The notes: generated by a model from the sequence alone, not told the origin. Positions 1 through 10,706 are shown, counted from the first letter of the stretch. The stretch: 64,000 bases of DNA from Hygrocybe punicea (GCA_963556145.1 OY744467.1:2108001-2172000), one strand, 5' to 3'. Numbers and translations are program-made.

Positions 1-729
1 CGCATTTCGCCCTATAACTCACAAGCGAATGGACCCGTTGAGCGTCGCCACCTAGATGTCCAGGAGGCCATTATGAAAAGTTGTGACGGAGATGAAAAGA
101 AATGGCACACCGTAACCCACTCCGTATTTTGGGCCGAACGGGTCACGACACACAAAAGCCTCGGATACTCGTCCTACTACATTGCACATGGAGTAGAACT
201 GCTTTTGCCATTTGATTTTGCCGAAGCTACGTACATGGTTCCGACGCAAGATACGATGTCTACGACCGACCTCATAGTCATCCGCACCCGACAACTTCGT
301 AAACGAGAAGCCGACCTGGATCGGGTCAAAGAAAAGCTTACCAAATCTCGGCTTGCGTCTGCCCGGCAATTTGAGCAGAAATACGCCAACACGATCAAAG
401 TTTTCGACTTCGAACCCGGTAACCTTGTTCTCGTCCAAAATTCACGTATCGAAATGTCTCTTGATCGTAAAGCAAAACCGCGGTACTTTGGACCCATGGT
501 TGTCGTCAGGAAAACAGAAGGCGGATCCTACATACTCACCGAACTCGACGGTGCGGTTTCTAAATCTCGATTTGCCGCTTTCCGAGTCGTACCCTACCAC
601 GCCCGCTCAAAAATATTGATACCGTTGGATGACTTCTTACAATACCCCGATGCCAATGATACCGATTCAAATGATCTTGATGATCCGACGTACCCGCCCT
701 CTATAGACTCCTCACCCGACGATGATTAA
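1..729 (+). CDS. Gypsy integrase C-terminal part (partial pol)
   Basis: The frame is open from base 1 to the TAA at 727-729 (242 residues visible). The first codons read RISPYNSQANGPVERRH, the usual end of the DDE integrase core, with the Glu of VERRH as the probable third catalytic acid. The reverse transcriptase, RNase H and the two catalytic Asp lie upstream, outside the window. After the core come a basic helical region (about residues 95-130) and a small beta-barrel-like tail (FEPGNLVLVQNS, KPRYFGPMVVVRK) typical of the Gypsy integrase C-terminal domain, then an acidic end. The enzyme would insert retroelement cDNA into chromosomes. No stop or frameshift is seen in the visible part. No chromodomain was recognised. 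Confidence 0.85.
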   Translation, partial: RISPYNSQANGPVERRHLDVQEAIMKSCDGDEKKWHTVTHSVFWAERVTTHKSLGYSSYYIAHGVELLLPFDFAEATYMVPTQDTMSTTDLIVIRTRQLRKREADLDRVKEKLTKSRLASARQFEQKYANTIKVFDFEPGNLVLVQNSRIEMSLDRKAKPRYFGPMVVVRKTEGGSYILTELDGAVSKSRFAAFRVVPYHARSKILIPLDDFLQYPDANDTDSNDLDDPTYPPSIDSSPDDD

Positions 730-937
730 GCATTTCATTTATATTCTGTCCACGTTATACCCCCATTTTATTTAGTTCCTCTTAGTTTTCTAACGATATG
801 ATGAATGATGCGAATAGTCCTATGTCTTCGGGAGCCGATCGGCTTTCCTTAGCTGGGTGAACAAGCTGACACGTCTTTTATGTACACGATATATATTTTT
901 TTATATATACAACGGGCTCGTTATTTTTATATATATT

Positions 938-2200
938 TTACAGGTGGCCGGTCTCGTAATCCCGCTTCAACATCGCCAACCTTGAGGTCGACCGTTTGAG
1001 ATCGACGCGGAGCCGCTGGAACTCTTGACCAAAGTGGACGAGGTGACGGTTGACGTTGGTGCCCAGGGCTCCCAGCTCCTCCATAAGGACCGCTAGCCGC
1101 ACCGACACTTGCTCATAATTCTCAATCGTCAAAACGAACGGGTTTGCTGCCAAGGCCGCCCTAAGCCTTTTCGTCGGCCGCTCTTCCTCCGACTCCTCCT
1201 CGTCTTTGTCATCATCCTCAACCGATTCCACATCCTCGACCTGCGGTTTGCTCGTTGAGGCCCGGGCAGGCCTACCGTGGATCGGCTTTGTCGTGAACGA
1301 CAACGGCTTCCTCGTGCCGACCACGACCTCTTTCCCCTTTCCGGTATCCACCTTGCGCCGACCCCCACCTGTCCGGTGTGTAGTGTTAGTACATCTTTTC
1401 TTCAGCCTCCGGCATCGTTCGCACACGTAGCCCGTGATGCCTCGACACGCCTCTTGAGCCTTGACGCAGTTGGTGCAGGGTTGTAGGGGAAATGGCCCGG
1501 TGAACTGTTACCAGGATCAGTGACTAAAGAACAAATGAACCGACACAGGAACTCACTGTCGTACCAGCCAGGTCTCCGGTCTCTATGCCCGGTGTATCTA
1601 CGTCTTCTACATCAGCCGGTGTCTCTGGTGCCGGGTCGATGGGGCCTTCCGCTTCTTGAGTCCAGTGCTGCCCGTGTTGTTCTATTCTAAGCCGCTCCCG
1701 CCTTTCCTCTGCCACCTTTCGCCTTTTCTCCGCCTCCGCTCGTGCATTTGCCTCTGCCAACCGTCTGGCCTCCTCTTCCCACGTAGCCGCTTCTTCATCC
1801 GCCTGCCGTCTAGCTTCTTCCTTTTCCTGCCTCTCTTGGTCCGCCGCTTCTTTCAGCCACTCTTCGACATCGTTAGCGTACGATTGGCAGTCGGCCCATA
1901 ATGGTGGTGTTACTGGCCTTGTACCACCAGCTCGGAGTTCCGCGACGATTCCATTATAAGCACACTAGTGGGACAACATGAGCTATCTTAAAGACACACG
2001 TAATCAATCGGGAAACTCACCAGCGCTTTCTTGCGGCCGCTTAACCATTGCTGGGCCATCCCCTCATTGCCGTCTACCATCGTAACGAGATCGTCGCTGT
2101 GAAACACGGTGACCACGTTAACGGCCTCTTCGTAGTCCACCCAGACATCGGGTTCGATGCTTTCGACGAAGGCGAGGAAATTGTCGTAGACTTGGGACAT
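938..2200 (-). CDS. Antisense gene of Gypsy-1: coiled-coil protein with Zn2Cys6-spaced cysteines
   Basis: Three exons are read on the minus strand: 2200-2021, 1964-1557 and 1504-938. Introns 1965-2020 and 1505-1556 both start GTGAGT and end AG, and all exons are in phase 0, giving 384 residues. Residues 1-60 are an acidic helical head (MSQVYDNFLAFVESIEPDVW). Residues about 95-155 are a long Glu/Arg/Ala coiled coil. About residue 200 the protein reads CTNCVKAQEAC then CERCRRLKKRC, with spacing C-x2-C-x6-C-x7-C-x2-C-x6-C, which fits the fungal Zn(II)2Cys6 cluster although it is not N-terminal. A basic/acidic linker and a second heptad region end the protein. A decayed relative with the same layout lies at 33959-40035. 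DNA binding is inferred from the cysteine spacing only; I do not know a named family. Confidence 0.8.
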
Positions 2201-2370
2201 GGTGGGCGTGTGATGGTGTAGAGGAAAGGTCGGATCAACAACGAGATTTTTTTATTTTTTTTTACTTTGCCGTTGTTTGGCCACTCACGTGATTGGCCAC
2301 ATTCGCGACCCGCATTTAGAGACCCCATATTCTCGACCACGGATGGTCTCTATTAGAAGACCCAAGGAGA

Positions 2371-3122
2371 TGTAGAGGGTCCTCGACCCTCTGAGGCCAT
2401 AACATCAATATCTAGCGAATCCGCTCGAACCCGACGTCTCTAGCAATCTACGCTCGAACTCGATGCAACCCGATGCAACCCGATGCATACCGACTAGCAC
2501 GGCCGCTCACGTACCTGGTCGGTCCATCTCCCAAACTCACGGAACTTCAAATATCAAAGATAGATCTCATCGGACTGGGATCCCGACATCGGACTTGCCT
2601 TATTCGCGCCTAGCGTCTCCCTTATGGAGATACAGTAAAGTATATTACATCTTTTACGGTTTTTTATATCTTCCACCCATTTTCCCTGTCATGGTCGCCT
2701 CGCAACCCTCTTCCTACTTGTCCATTTTTATTCTCCTTTGTTTTCTCTCATCGGCCGAGGACTCTCGTCCGAAGCTAGGTACAGAAATTTGTAGTATAAA
2801 AATGGTGCCCAAGCGCCGTCTTATAATAAGAAAAACCAGTTCCCCCGTTTCCTCTCTCTGAGAATCAGCCTCTCAGTAAAATCCATCGCACACACTACTT
2901 GTCGGATTCCTCGATGCTCTCCCCGTCGTTCTACCACCTTTATCTCTACGTCCCTCGTCACCCGACACCCGACCCGCCATACCCGACATCGTCGGCTTCG
3001 TTGGCTTCGACTGGTCTCGATAGATTTCAGTAGTTTACTCGGTGGCTTCTTACCATTTATATCCTATCATCTTACTGAAGCTTGTTAGACTATTCCTAGT
3101 CACTTCTACGCTGACCCCCACA
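2371..3122 (+). mobile_element. 3' LTR of Gypsy-1
   Basis: Starts TGTAGAGGGTCC, ends CCCCACA, about 752 bp. A purine-rich stretch lies directly upstream (AAGACCCAAGGAGA). A promoter-like TATAAAA occurs near 2796, followed by AAGAAAAACCAGTTCCCCC, a layout seen again near 41230. The partner LTR is outside the window, so the ends are inferred from the TG/CA rule and the purine tract. Confidence 0.6.
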
Positions 3123-3537
3123 GGCTTAGGATTACTATTCCACAGCCACCCCGACCTCGCCTTCACACCGTGGGGCTGCTGCCACGTCCACGCTCGCGGG
3201 CGTCATGGAGTTGTGGGGTAAGTATAAGTGAAAAATAAAAAATATGTATCTTAGCAGTGGGGGTGGGCGCACCACTCCCTGCTGTGTCCCATTCTCGCTA
3301 CGTTCCCTGGTTCCATTGTGGGCGTGGTGTGGGCGTGGGCATGGTGTTGGCGTGGGTGTGGTTTTGGCATGGGCGTGAGCAGGCATGGGTGAGGGCGTGG
3401 GCATGGGCGTGGGCCATGGGGAGCTTCTTTGTGTAAGAAAATGTTAGTAAAGTATGAAATAAACTATTTACTTACCGATGTTGGGCTGTTATCGTTCATT
3501 GATGTTGTTGTTGAGTCGAATCCGCGGGGATTCGCGT
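3123..3537 (-). mobile_element. Left fragment of an old hAT-family copy, split by Gypsy-2
   Basis: Read on the minus strand it holds the hallmarks of the three intact hAT copies: an exon rich in AACAACAACATCAA, a short intron (about 3425-3475, GTAAGT, an ACTTTACTAAC branch-like site, AG), then a repetitive second exon. In this copy the second exon is a CACGCCCATGCC-type minisatellite and not CAG repeats. The matching right end lies at 9930-10197. The left terminus is not visible. Confidence 0.55.
3310..3420. repeat. GGGCGTGGGCATGG minisatellite
   Basis: Imperfect 6-12-bp units of GGGCGT/GGGCAT/GTGGGCGTGG run through the fragment. They hold the position taken by CAG/GCN repeats in the younger hAT copies. 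Confidence 0.7.
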
Positions 3538-3683
3538 TGTAGTAGATGTACCTGGACAGTCACGTGACTAGGATTCCCACGGTTGTGTTTCCTTAGTTGT
3601 ACAGATCTCGTGTTGTAGCGATTATCATCACTATCATCACTCAATTCCACCCCAGTTCTCTCAGCTGACTCCATCCCTCCACA
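3538..3683 (+). mobile_element. 5' LTR of Gypsy-2 (146 bp)
   Basis: Direct repeat partner of 9784-9929. It starts TGTAGTAGATGTACC and ends CCCTCCACA. It includes CAGTCACGTGACT, a palindromic E-box-like core also present in the A-family LTRs. Confidence 0.93.
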
Positions 3684-3686
3684 ACG

Positions 3687-3700
3687 TGGTGATGAGAGCG
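3687..3700 (+). promoter_or_regulatory. Primer-binding site of Gypsy-2
   Basis: TGGTGATGAGAGCG begins three bases after the 5' LTR. TGG is the complement of a tRNA 3' CCA end. The same TGGTGATGAGAG follows the 5' LTRs of the inner A element (32399 down to 32388, minus) and of element C (35090-35101). The tRNA was not identified. Confidence 0.6.
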
Positions 3701-3783
3701 AACTTCGACACCCACGCCATCTGAACGCTTCCCACAGAACTGAGCACCGAGCACCGAGCACCGCGAACCGTGAACCGAGTACC

Positions 3784-5402
3784 ATGAACCAAAACACCCA
3801 CAACCGAGAACCATGCACCGAGAACAAACGTACATTACCCAACTACCGGTACCACAAAACGGCGTCATCAAGCCGCCCACGTAATACACCACCCAACCGT
3901 AGGATCACCCTACGACCCCGAGACAAAAACGGCAAATACTCGAGCTCACCATCATCATCGTCCATCTCCTCCGTCACAACACCATCAACAGGCTCCGAAA
4001 ACCCACAACCGACCACACCACCAACATCCCCAACCGTTCCCCAACCACCCACACATAGAACCAGAATGGGCGAGTCCGGTTCCCTACGCTGGGACGGCGG
4101 CCCTGACGAAAAAACGACTTCTGGCCAATTCCTACGCGAAATCAACATCAAAATCGAGGACAAAGAGTACACGACAAACAAGAAGAAAGTCGACTGCTTT
4201 TGAAACAACCTGGACTTCGGCGGCACAGCCGACCAATGGCTAGACAGACTAGCCAACGACATTACAGACGACTGGGATATGTTGGTCGAGGCCTTCGAGA
4301 AACAGTGGCCGAAGAATACCATTCCCAAACCATCCAAGGCCGAACGCATCTGGGAGCTCAAAGAATGGACCCTCGCTGTGGAAACCCTCGGCACGAAAAC
4401 CGAGACGACGGGATCCAAAGAGGTCTGGACCCACATCAAATGGGCCAACGGGCTCCTTCCCAAGGCGAAAGATGCCGACAACACAAATGGCCTCCTATTA
4501 CAAGACGTGTTCGACTCTCTACCAGCACCGGTCCGCGACCTCATCAGACACAAACCCCGCACTACATACGAAGAGCTCGCCGACACCGTGCGCGGTATCG
4601 ACGTCATCCACCTGCGAGAAACCGTAGCCAAATACGAGAAAGACGAGGAAACCGCCCGCTTAGCATGGATCCCAGCATCCCCAACAAAGCCCTATGCGAA
4701 GCCTTCACCGGCACTCACATCCACCACCCGATTAACCCCCCACAACAACACACCACTATCCAGCACTACCGACCACACCCCGCCAGGGGAAACCCACTCG
4801 ACCCATTCGTCAACAAGATGGGAGGCAGGGGGAATCTGTTCGCAGGCCGGGGGTTAACCCCACGCTTCCACAGAGGGGGACCGGAACCCACGAACATACC
4901 GCGACACCCTGCACCACTTCCGCCTGGACCCAATACCAGGGGCCGTCCGATCGCTGCTCGATACCAAGACCTACAAAACCTCGCCATACAACAGCACCCC
5001 GACACAGACGCGGGACGCACCGTGTACAGAACCCAGGTTGATGAGTGGCACCGCGCCAACGGTAACATACAACCGGACGAATTACACCCGTACCCGTTGA
5101 GCCCCGGTACTGCACCACTCGGATCCCGTGAATGTTGGGATTGCGGCCAGGCAGGCCACCGTACGGCAGCCCCGGTTTGCAGAGGGGTCACACTCTCCAA
5201 ACACGAATGTACCTGGCACAGAATAGCATCTCACATCGCCCGCGAATCGTGGAAAGAACGCCAAACACAAAACGTGAACTACGTGTCCCACGGACACCAA
5301 GGTTACGATGGGTTCGACAACCACGCGCACGACTACGGCAGATACTTTTACTCCAACAACTTCGACGACAGCCAGGGAAATGGAAGGGGGCCATCTGCAT
5401 AA
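3784..5402 (+). pseudogene. Gypsy-2 gag (decayed)
   Basis: The frame starts MNQNTHNREPCTENK at 3784 and runs to about 4857 with one in-frame TGA at 4201-4203. It includes a helical capsid-like part (DWDMLVEAFEKQWPKN, then ELADTVRGIDVIHLRE). The coding signal then shifts frame near 4830-4860 and continues to the stop at 5400-5402. This second part carries CWDCGQAGHRTAAPVC near 5133-5180, a zinc-knuckle-like motif with longer spacing than the usual C-x2-C-x4-H-x4-C. One stop and one frameshift make it a pseudogene unless these are recoded. Gag would form the particle that packages element RNA. Confidence 0.75.
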
Positions 5403-8400
5403 GCGGAAGTCAGACGGCCCAGACAAATCAACGAGCGGATACGCTGGTCCCCAACCACTGCGTGGGATGGGTTGGGGACATGCCGGTATACCCCCCTAAA
5501 TTCACATTGCATACAGAAGACACTCAGAACTCTCTAGTCAGTACAAATACTCCATGTCAAAGTCTCACAACGATCAAACACGAAATCGTTGACCTGTATG
5601 CGGTGGGAAGGGATACACCGGCTGAAACAGACATGGCAAGACCATTTATTTAAACCATACTCCTCCAAGGCCCAAACGGGTTTGACCAATGCGCCCGCGG
5701 CCTCGCCGACAACGGCGCAATGGTAAACGCAATATGTACATCTACATACAACAGACTACGCCACCAACTCGGCTGCCTACACCCATCCAGCAAAATCCTG
5801 CGCATGGCAGACAGCACCAAAGTGCCATCACACGGGCGCTGGGTCGGAACCGTCCAGCTCGGAAACACCTGCAAGAGGGTGACATTCGAAGTATTCCCCA
5901 GTGGGGGTTGTTGGTCCATCTTGTTGGGGAAACCCATTCTCCAACAATACGGAGCCACACACGACTACAATGACGACACCCTACGCATCCCAAACGACGT
6001 CGGGTGGGAAATCCTCCGGAACGAAAACGACTGGCCCGGAACCCCGTTCTGCACAGCCCCGAACCCTCGACAAGCAAACTGCACCAACCCCAGTCAGATA
6101 AAAACGATGGCGTCCTTCAACACCCCAAACCCATTCGCCAGGCTCGCAGACCTGCCGGACACAGCACTTTGCAACACCTTGGGAGTCGAAGACTCGGAAG
6201 AACCCGACTCGACAGAAACCCCACCAAGGACAACTGGCCCCGTCCACACACCCGAACACCACAAGCCCCACCGGAAAGGGAGATGCACACGACACCGACT
6301 GTGACGCACGGTGTCGCCCCCACGGAACGCTCACGACAGACAAAAGTCCCAAACAAGCGACGAACACCCCCACACACACGACGCACCCACATGGGCCGTA
6401 CACGACGGTGGAGGCCATACGGACAACGAGGACGTCAGAGACGCCCAACCGGAGGTCAAGATCGACGCCGACCATTCCATTTTCACCCAGAAGACAGACC
6501 CGTTTAAGCCGGCAAGAGTGGCCGAAGTATTGGCCCAAGTCACGATAGGACTGGACTTGGACGAAGACCAGAAAGCTAAGCTATGTGCCCTAATAACCGA
6601 ATACGCTGACTGTTTCGCCCTGTCCATAGGCGAAGTCAACCCCGTGCCGGGCGCTGAGCATCGCATACACATACCAGAAGGCACAACATTTCCCAAGCAC
6701 ATACCGAGACAGTGACCCCTCACCCCACCACAACGCGAGTTCCTGCACAAAACCATCGACACGCTGCTCGAAGGCGACATCATAGAGCCCATACGCCCCG
6801 AGGATGTAAAATGCGTGTCCCCCATCGCACTGGGCCAGAAAGTTCACGATAACCTGGGCCTCCTCCTGGACGAGCTCCGCCACAGAGTCAACAAAGAGTG
6901 CGCGGCTCACAGCTATCCCCCTGCACACAATCTCAGCCCTCGACCCCCACAACCAGACACTCCAATCGAGCCACCGAAGCCCCAGACCTGGCGCTTTTGC
7001 CAAAACTACAATGCCCTGAACAACGTGACCCACGTCTTTCCCATGCCGCAGGGCGACGTCCGGTCAAAACAACGACGCTTGAGCGGACACAGATGGGTCC
7101 ACGGTTTCGACTTCGCATCCGGCTTCTACGCCATGATTATTCCCGAGGAGAGCAGGCCATACCTGGCCTTTTATATCGAGGGCCGTGGGTTCTTCACACA
7201 GAAATGTATGCCCTTCGGCCTCACGGGCGCCCCGTCGACGTTTGCACACGTCACGGCCGAGAAGCTTGGTGATATACTTTTGGCCCTCCAGCTCGAACTC
7301 TTTGTCGACGATGGCGGCATGGCAGGCGACGAATTCGATGACATGATGGATCGCACCAGGCGCTTCTTCCAATGCATCCGCGACACGGGCATATCACTCT
7401 CAGCAAAGAAGTCGAAATTCTTCATGACGGAGATGATCTTCGCAGGGTCCAAGGTGGGCCCCAATGGGGTCCAGGCCGATGAAGCCAAACTAACTGCAGT
7501 GGTCAACTGGCGCCCACCCCCCGACCTCCTCGCTCTTTCTAGTTTTCTAGGCCTGACCGGTTATTTCAGGGATCTCATCCGCGGCTACGCCACGTTAGCT
7601 CAACCTCTGTCTGACTTATTACGGTCCGTGGACGTTCCAAAGAACGCTGGGAAGTCCGCCTACCGCGCAGCATTGCGTAATGTCAAGCTGGCCGAGGTGT
7701 GGACCGAGAAGCACCAAAAGTGCTTCCTCGACCTGAAAGCAGTCCTAATGTCCTCACCCATCCTTGTCGCCCCCAGGTTCGATGGAACCCCATTCATCGT
7801 CACATCCGACGGCTGCAAGGAAGGCTTCGGGGCCGTCCTGGCCCAACACATTCCCGTGACGAGACCGGGGGGCAAAGTCGTCACGGAGCTACACCCCATA
7901 GCGTACGCCTCCAAATGCACTTCCCCGGCGGAGGAGCGCTACAAACCCTTTCTGCTGGAGTTCGCGGCCCTCAAGTTTGGCCTCGACAAGTTTGACGACA
8001 TCATATGGGGCTTCCCCGTCGAGCTGGAGACAGACTGCCAGGCCCTCCGCGACGTCTTGCTGAGCACCGACCTCAGCACCATCCATGCCCGTTGGCGCGA
8101 CGGCATACTCGCTCACCAGATAGTCAGCGTCAGGTACATCGCGGGTAAGATCAACTTTGTGGGCGACACGCTCAGTCGAAAAGATGAGGAGCTACCCCGG
8201 GTACCAACAGACGGCAGCGACTGGACCGTCCTCCCCGACTGGGAGGTGTCGCGCGGCCTCACCTTCGACCTGTTCACGGTGGGAGAGTCCTCGAACGACC
8301 TGCACTCATCCCTACGTGCTCGCTTCCAGGCTGAGCGCATGTTCCTGGAAGTTATAGACGCGTTGCTCGGGGTCCCACAGGACGCGACCGATCGCGACTG

Positions 8401-9817
8401 CAAACACGTGGCACACCAAGCAAAGGACTTCCTAATCGACGACGGCCGCCTATGGAGGATCGGTGGCGCCACTGTCGCGCGAGCTGTCTCCCGCCAAGAA
8501 TGCGTCACCAAGGCCGAAGCCACAGAACTGGCCAGGGTGGAGCATGCAAAGACGCATATGGGCCGTGATGTCATCAAGATGCAACTACTGGACCGGATAT
8601 TCAGCCCATTCCTCGACGCATCCGTGACCGCAGCCATCCGCGAATGTGGCCGGTGTAAGAACTTCGGCAACACCCACCTGCACGCCCTGCTGCAGCCAAT
8701 CGTCCGACGCAGGCCCTTCGAACTCCTCGTAGGGGACTACACATCCATGCCCCTCGGGAAAGGTGGGTTCTCGAAGATCAGCCTGTATGCTGACGTCTTC
8801 TCTAGGAAGCCATTCGCCTTCAAGGCCAAGTCCGCTTCAGGAAAAACGACGGTCGACAGCCTCAGCCGTATAGCCAACACGTTCATGGCCCCGGACGTCT
8901 TCATGTCCGATGGCGGCTCCCACTTCGACTGCGATGCGGTGCGTGACCACTGCGCTGATATGGGTACTAAGCATCATGTTGTAGCTGCCTACTCCCCGTG
9001 GATCAACGGCCTCATAGAGGGCTACAACAAGATCTTGCTGAATACCCTTAAGCGTCTGTGTGCCCCTGGCCTCGGTGAGGACGACTACGACCAGATGGCA
9101 ACGAAGGACATCCCAAAGAACTGGCCAGACCACCTTGATGCGGCCATGAAGGCGTTATCCGATCGCATACTACCCTCACTCAAGTTCTCGCCCAACGAGC
9201 TACTCTTCGCACTTCCCATAGACACACCGGTCGCCGAGGACCCGGCGGCAATCCCTCTAGCCTCTGAGACCGACGTGGCGATTCATATGGCATATGCAGA
9301 CCAACTATGGCTGGACGGCTGGTCCTGCGCAGTGGACCACGCAGCTCGCCGGAAAGCTATCTTTGACGCGAAGGTCATCAGTCGGGCCCCAAGAGAAGTT
9401 ATATTTAAAACTGGTCAACTCGTTCAAGTGTACCGCAGTGATCTGATCAATGTATTTGCTAGTGAACGCAAACTCGTGCCCTTCTGGTCTCCCCCGCGCC
9501 GCGTAGTAACACGCATCCGCAACTCATACACTCTGGAAACTATGGACGGCACCTCACTCAACGGCACCTTCAACGCCAGAAGGCTTAGGCCTTTCGAGCC
9601 CAAAGATGGCACCAAAATGGTGCAGGATGAGGTCTCGAGACTGGCAGACAGAGCGGATGGGGAGCCGACGGAGCTGGACACTGGGGACACCGACGACTTT
9701 CCCTTCGACGATTCCATGGAGACAGCGGAGGAGGATCACCTTGCTGGTAGCGACGAGGGCGTCGCTAAAGAAGGGGGGGCACTTGTAGTAGATGTACCTG
9801 GACAGTCACGTGACTAG
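5403..9817 (+). pseudogene. Gypsy-2 pol: protease, RT, RNase H, integrase (decayed)
   Basis: One frame covers the region, broken by TAA 5651, TGA 6302 and TGA 6713, then open for 1,000 codons to 9817. Protease: LADNGAMVNAI near 5702-5735, an Asp-Asn-Gly form of the active site. Reverse transcriptase: FDFASGFYAM, MPFGLTGAPSTF and LFVDDGG near 7090-7315. RNase H: TSDGCKEGFGAVL near 7800. Integrase: HAKTHMGR...CGRCKNF zinc motif near 8545-8660, then VGDYTSMP, FMSDGGSHF and YSPWINGLIEGYNK as the D, D, E sites, then a C-terminal domain (FKTGQLVQVYRSD). The stop lies inside the 3' LTR. The frame differs from gag. At 6713 the TGA stands where relatives usually have Arg, which fits CGA to TGA change. 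It cannot make a full polyprotein as written. Confidence 0.88.
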
Positions 9818-9929
9818 GATTCCCACGGTTGTGTTTCCTTAGTTGTACAGATCTCGTGTTGTAGCGATTATCATCACTATCATCACTCGATTCCACCCCA
9901 GTTCTCTCAGCTGACTCCGTCCCTCCACA
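9784..9929 (+). mobile_element. 3' LTR of Gypsy-2 (146 bp)
   Basis: Same length and ends as 3538-3683. It overlaps the last codons of pol and is preceded by the polypurine tract. Confidence 0.93.
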
Positions 9930-10197
9930 GTGTGTATGTTTAAGGTCACATGACCCAAGTTCTCACGAGTACATACACAAAAATTAACACAAAAATTGAA
10001 TATTGCAGTATCTACGTACAATAAGTTCATGGTTTGAACCCAGTTCCAAGCCGTTCAGAAATTTCTGAAGGGCCCGGAACCCTGCACCGGACCTGCAGTT
10101 CAGTTCAGCCAAAGTGTTGAACTTAGACTGAACTTATGGTTCGGTTCGGGGTTTGAACCAGGTTCGGATCAGTTCCGGACTGGACTTCGGCAACACT
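9930..10197 (+). mobile_element. Right end of the hAT copy split by Gypsy-2
   Basis: Closely follows the right ends of hAT-1 and hAT-2: a GGTCACATGA stretch, then GGTTTGAACCC and AGCCGTTCAG, then GTTCGGTTCGGGGTTTGAACC, ending CTTCGGCAACACTA. The next 8 bases, CTATAGAG, belong to an A-family internal region (compare the reverse strand near 28755), so this hAT had inserted into an A element. Confidence 0.75.
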
Positions 10198-10544
10198 ACT
10201 ATAGAGTCTGGTCATCTACCGCCTCCTGCAACAAGGACAATTTCCCGCTTCACGATATAAGGCCCCAACTTTGACTTGAGGCATTCTGAGGGTCTGGGAG
10301 TTGTGGCTTTAGAGTTTCTTGGTCAGTTTTGTTTGTTTTATGTTCTTTTTTCATAGCAGTATGGCGACGAGGGCATTGCCATGAAGAGGAGGGCCACTTG
10401 GAGTGGTTGTGCCTGACAGATCATGTGACCAGTCCCTTAGTCAATGGCAGTTCCTGATGTAGTAGATAGTCCATCCATCCCATCCATCCACCTTTCCCTT
10501 CGAGTCCCGTGTGAGCCCCCAAGAGGTCCCTCAGGACCTCTCCA
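10198..10544 (+). mobile_element. A-family LTR element fragment with 3' LTR (10399-10544)
   Basis: Bases 10198-10398 match the reverse complement of 28561-28760, the 3' internal part of the outer A element. A purine tract (GAAGAGGAGGG) comes just before an LTR of 146 bp that starts TGGAGTGGTTGTGCC and ends GGACCTCTCCA. The 5' half is missing. Confidence 0.7.
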
Positions 10545-10548
10545 CCAG

Positions 10549-10663
10549 TCCTGATGTTTTGGTGCACAACCAGCTTTCTTACTGACTGATATTTGGTAGC
10601 TATGGTCTATAGCTACCAAATATCAGTCAGTGAAAAAGCTGGTTGTGCACCAAAACATCAGGA
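10549..10663. repeat. Foldback inverted repeat
   Basis: Two arms of about 55 bp, from TCCTGATGTTTTGGTGCACA to the reverse complement ending TTGTGCACCAAAACATCAGGA, are joined by a very short loop around CTATGGTCTATAG. The arms differ at few positions, so transcripts would form a long hairpin. It may be a foldback MITE or a small-RNA source; no target duplication was recognised. Confidence 0.85.
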
Positions 10664-10696
10664 CCAGGATCAGCTTTTTTTGACCAGCTGACTTTA

Positions 10697-10706
10697 GGCA
10701 ACACTA
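10697..10706 (+). mobile_element. Isolated hAT-type terminus
   Basis: GGCAACACTA, identical to the hAT right ends in this window, joins directly to TTCCCAAC, which belongs to the element-C-like sequence that follows. The partner end is not visible. Confidence 0.4.

Larger units (their letters stand above)
1..3122 (+). mobile_element. Gypsy-1: 3' part of a Ty3/Gypsy LTR retrotransposon
   Basis: The stretch reads integrase end, antisense gene, purine-rich tract (about 2354-2370) and LTR, in that order. The 5' part lies outside the window, so the LTR pair and target duplication cannot be tested. The LTR type (TGTAGAGG start) resembles the B-type LTRs at 32988 and 44039 read on the minus strand. 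The antisense gene between pol and the LTR is shared with that second element, so it looks like part of the element and not a captured host gene. Confidence 0.75.
3538..9929 (+). mobile_element. Gypsy-2: full-length decayed Ty3/Gypsy element with very short LTRs
   Basis: Two 146-bp LTRs (3538-3683 and 9784-9929), both TGTAGTAG...CCTCCACA, differ at two positions I could see. The 4-bp flanks are GCGT and GTGT, which fit one NCGT duplication changed once at CpG. A primer-binding site starting TGGTGATGAGAG lies at 3687, and a polypurine tract (AAAGAAGGGGGGG) precedes the 3' LTR. Gag, protease, reverse transcriptase, RNase H and integrase follow in order. The element sits inside an older hAT copy. 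A and C elements in this window share its primer site and similar LTRs, so it may be a member of the lineage that moved them. Confidence 0.9.

Noticed and set aside
3843..4631. 262-codon minus-strand frame in Gypsy-2
   Set aside because: It is the antisense shadow of gag; the plus strand has the recognisable retroelement proteins.
4200..5402. A 400-codon frame taken as a single Arg/Pro-rich protein
   Set aside because: Only its second half carries the zinc-knuckle-like gag sequence; the first half is a shadow of the gag frame that runs to 4857.
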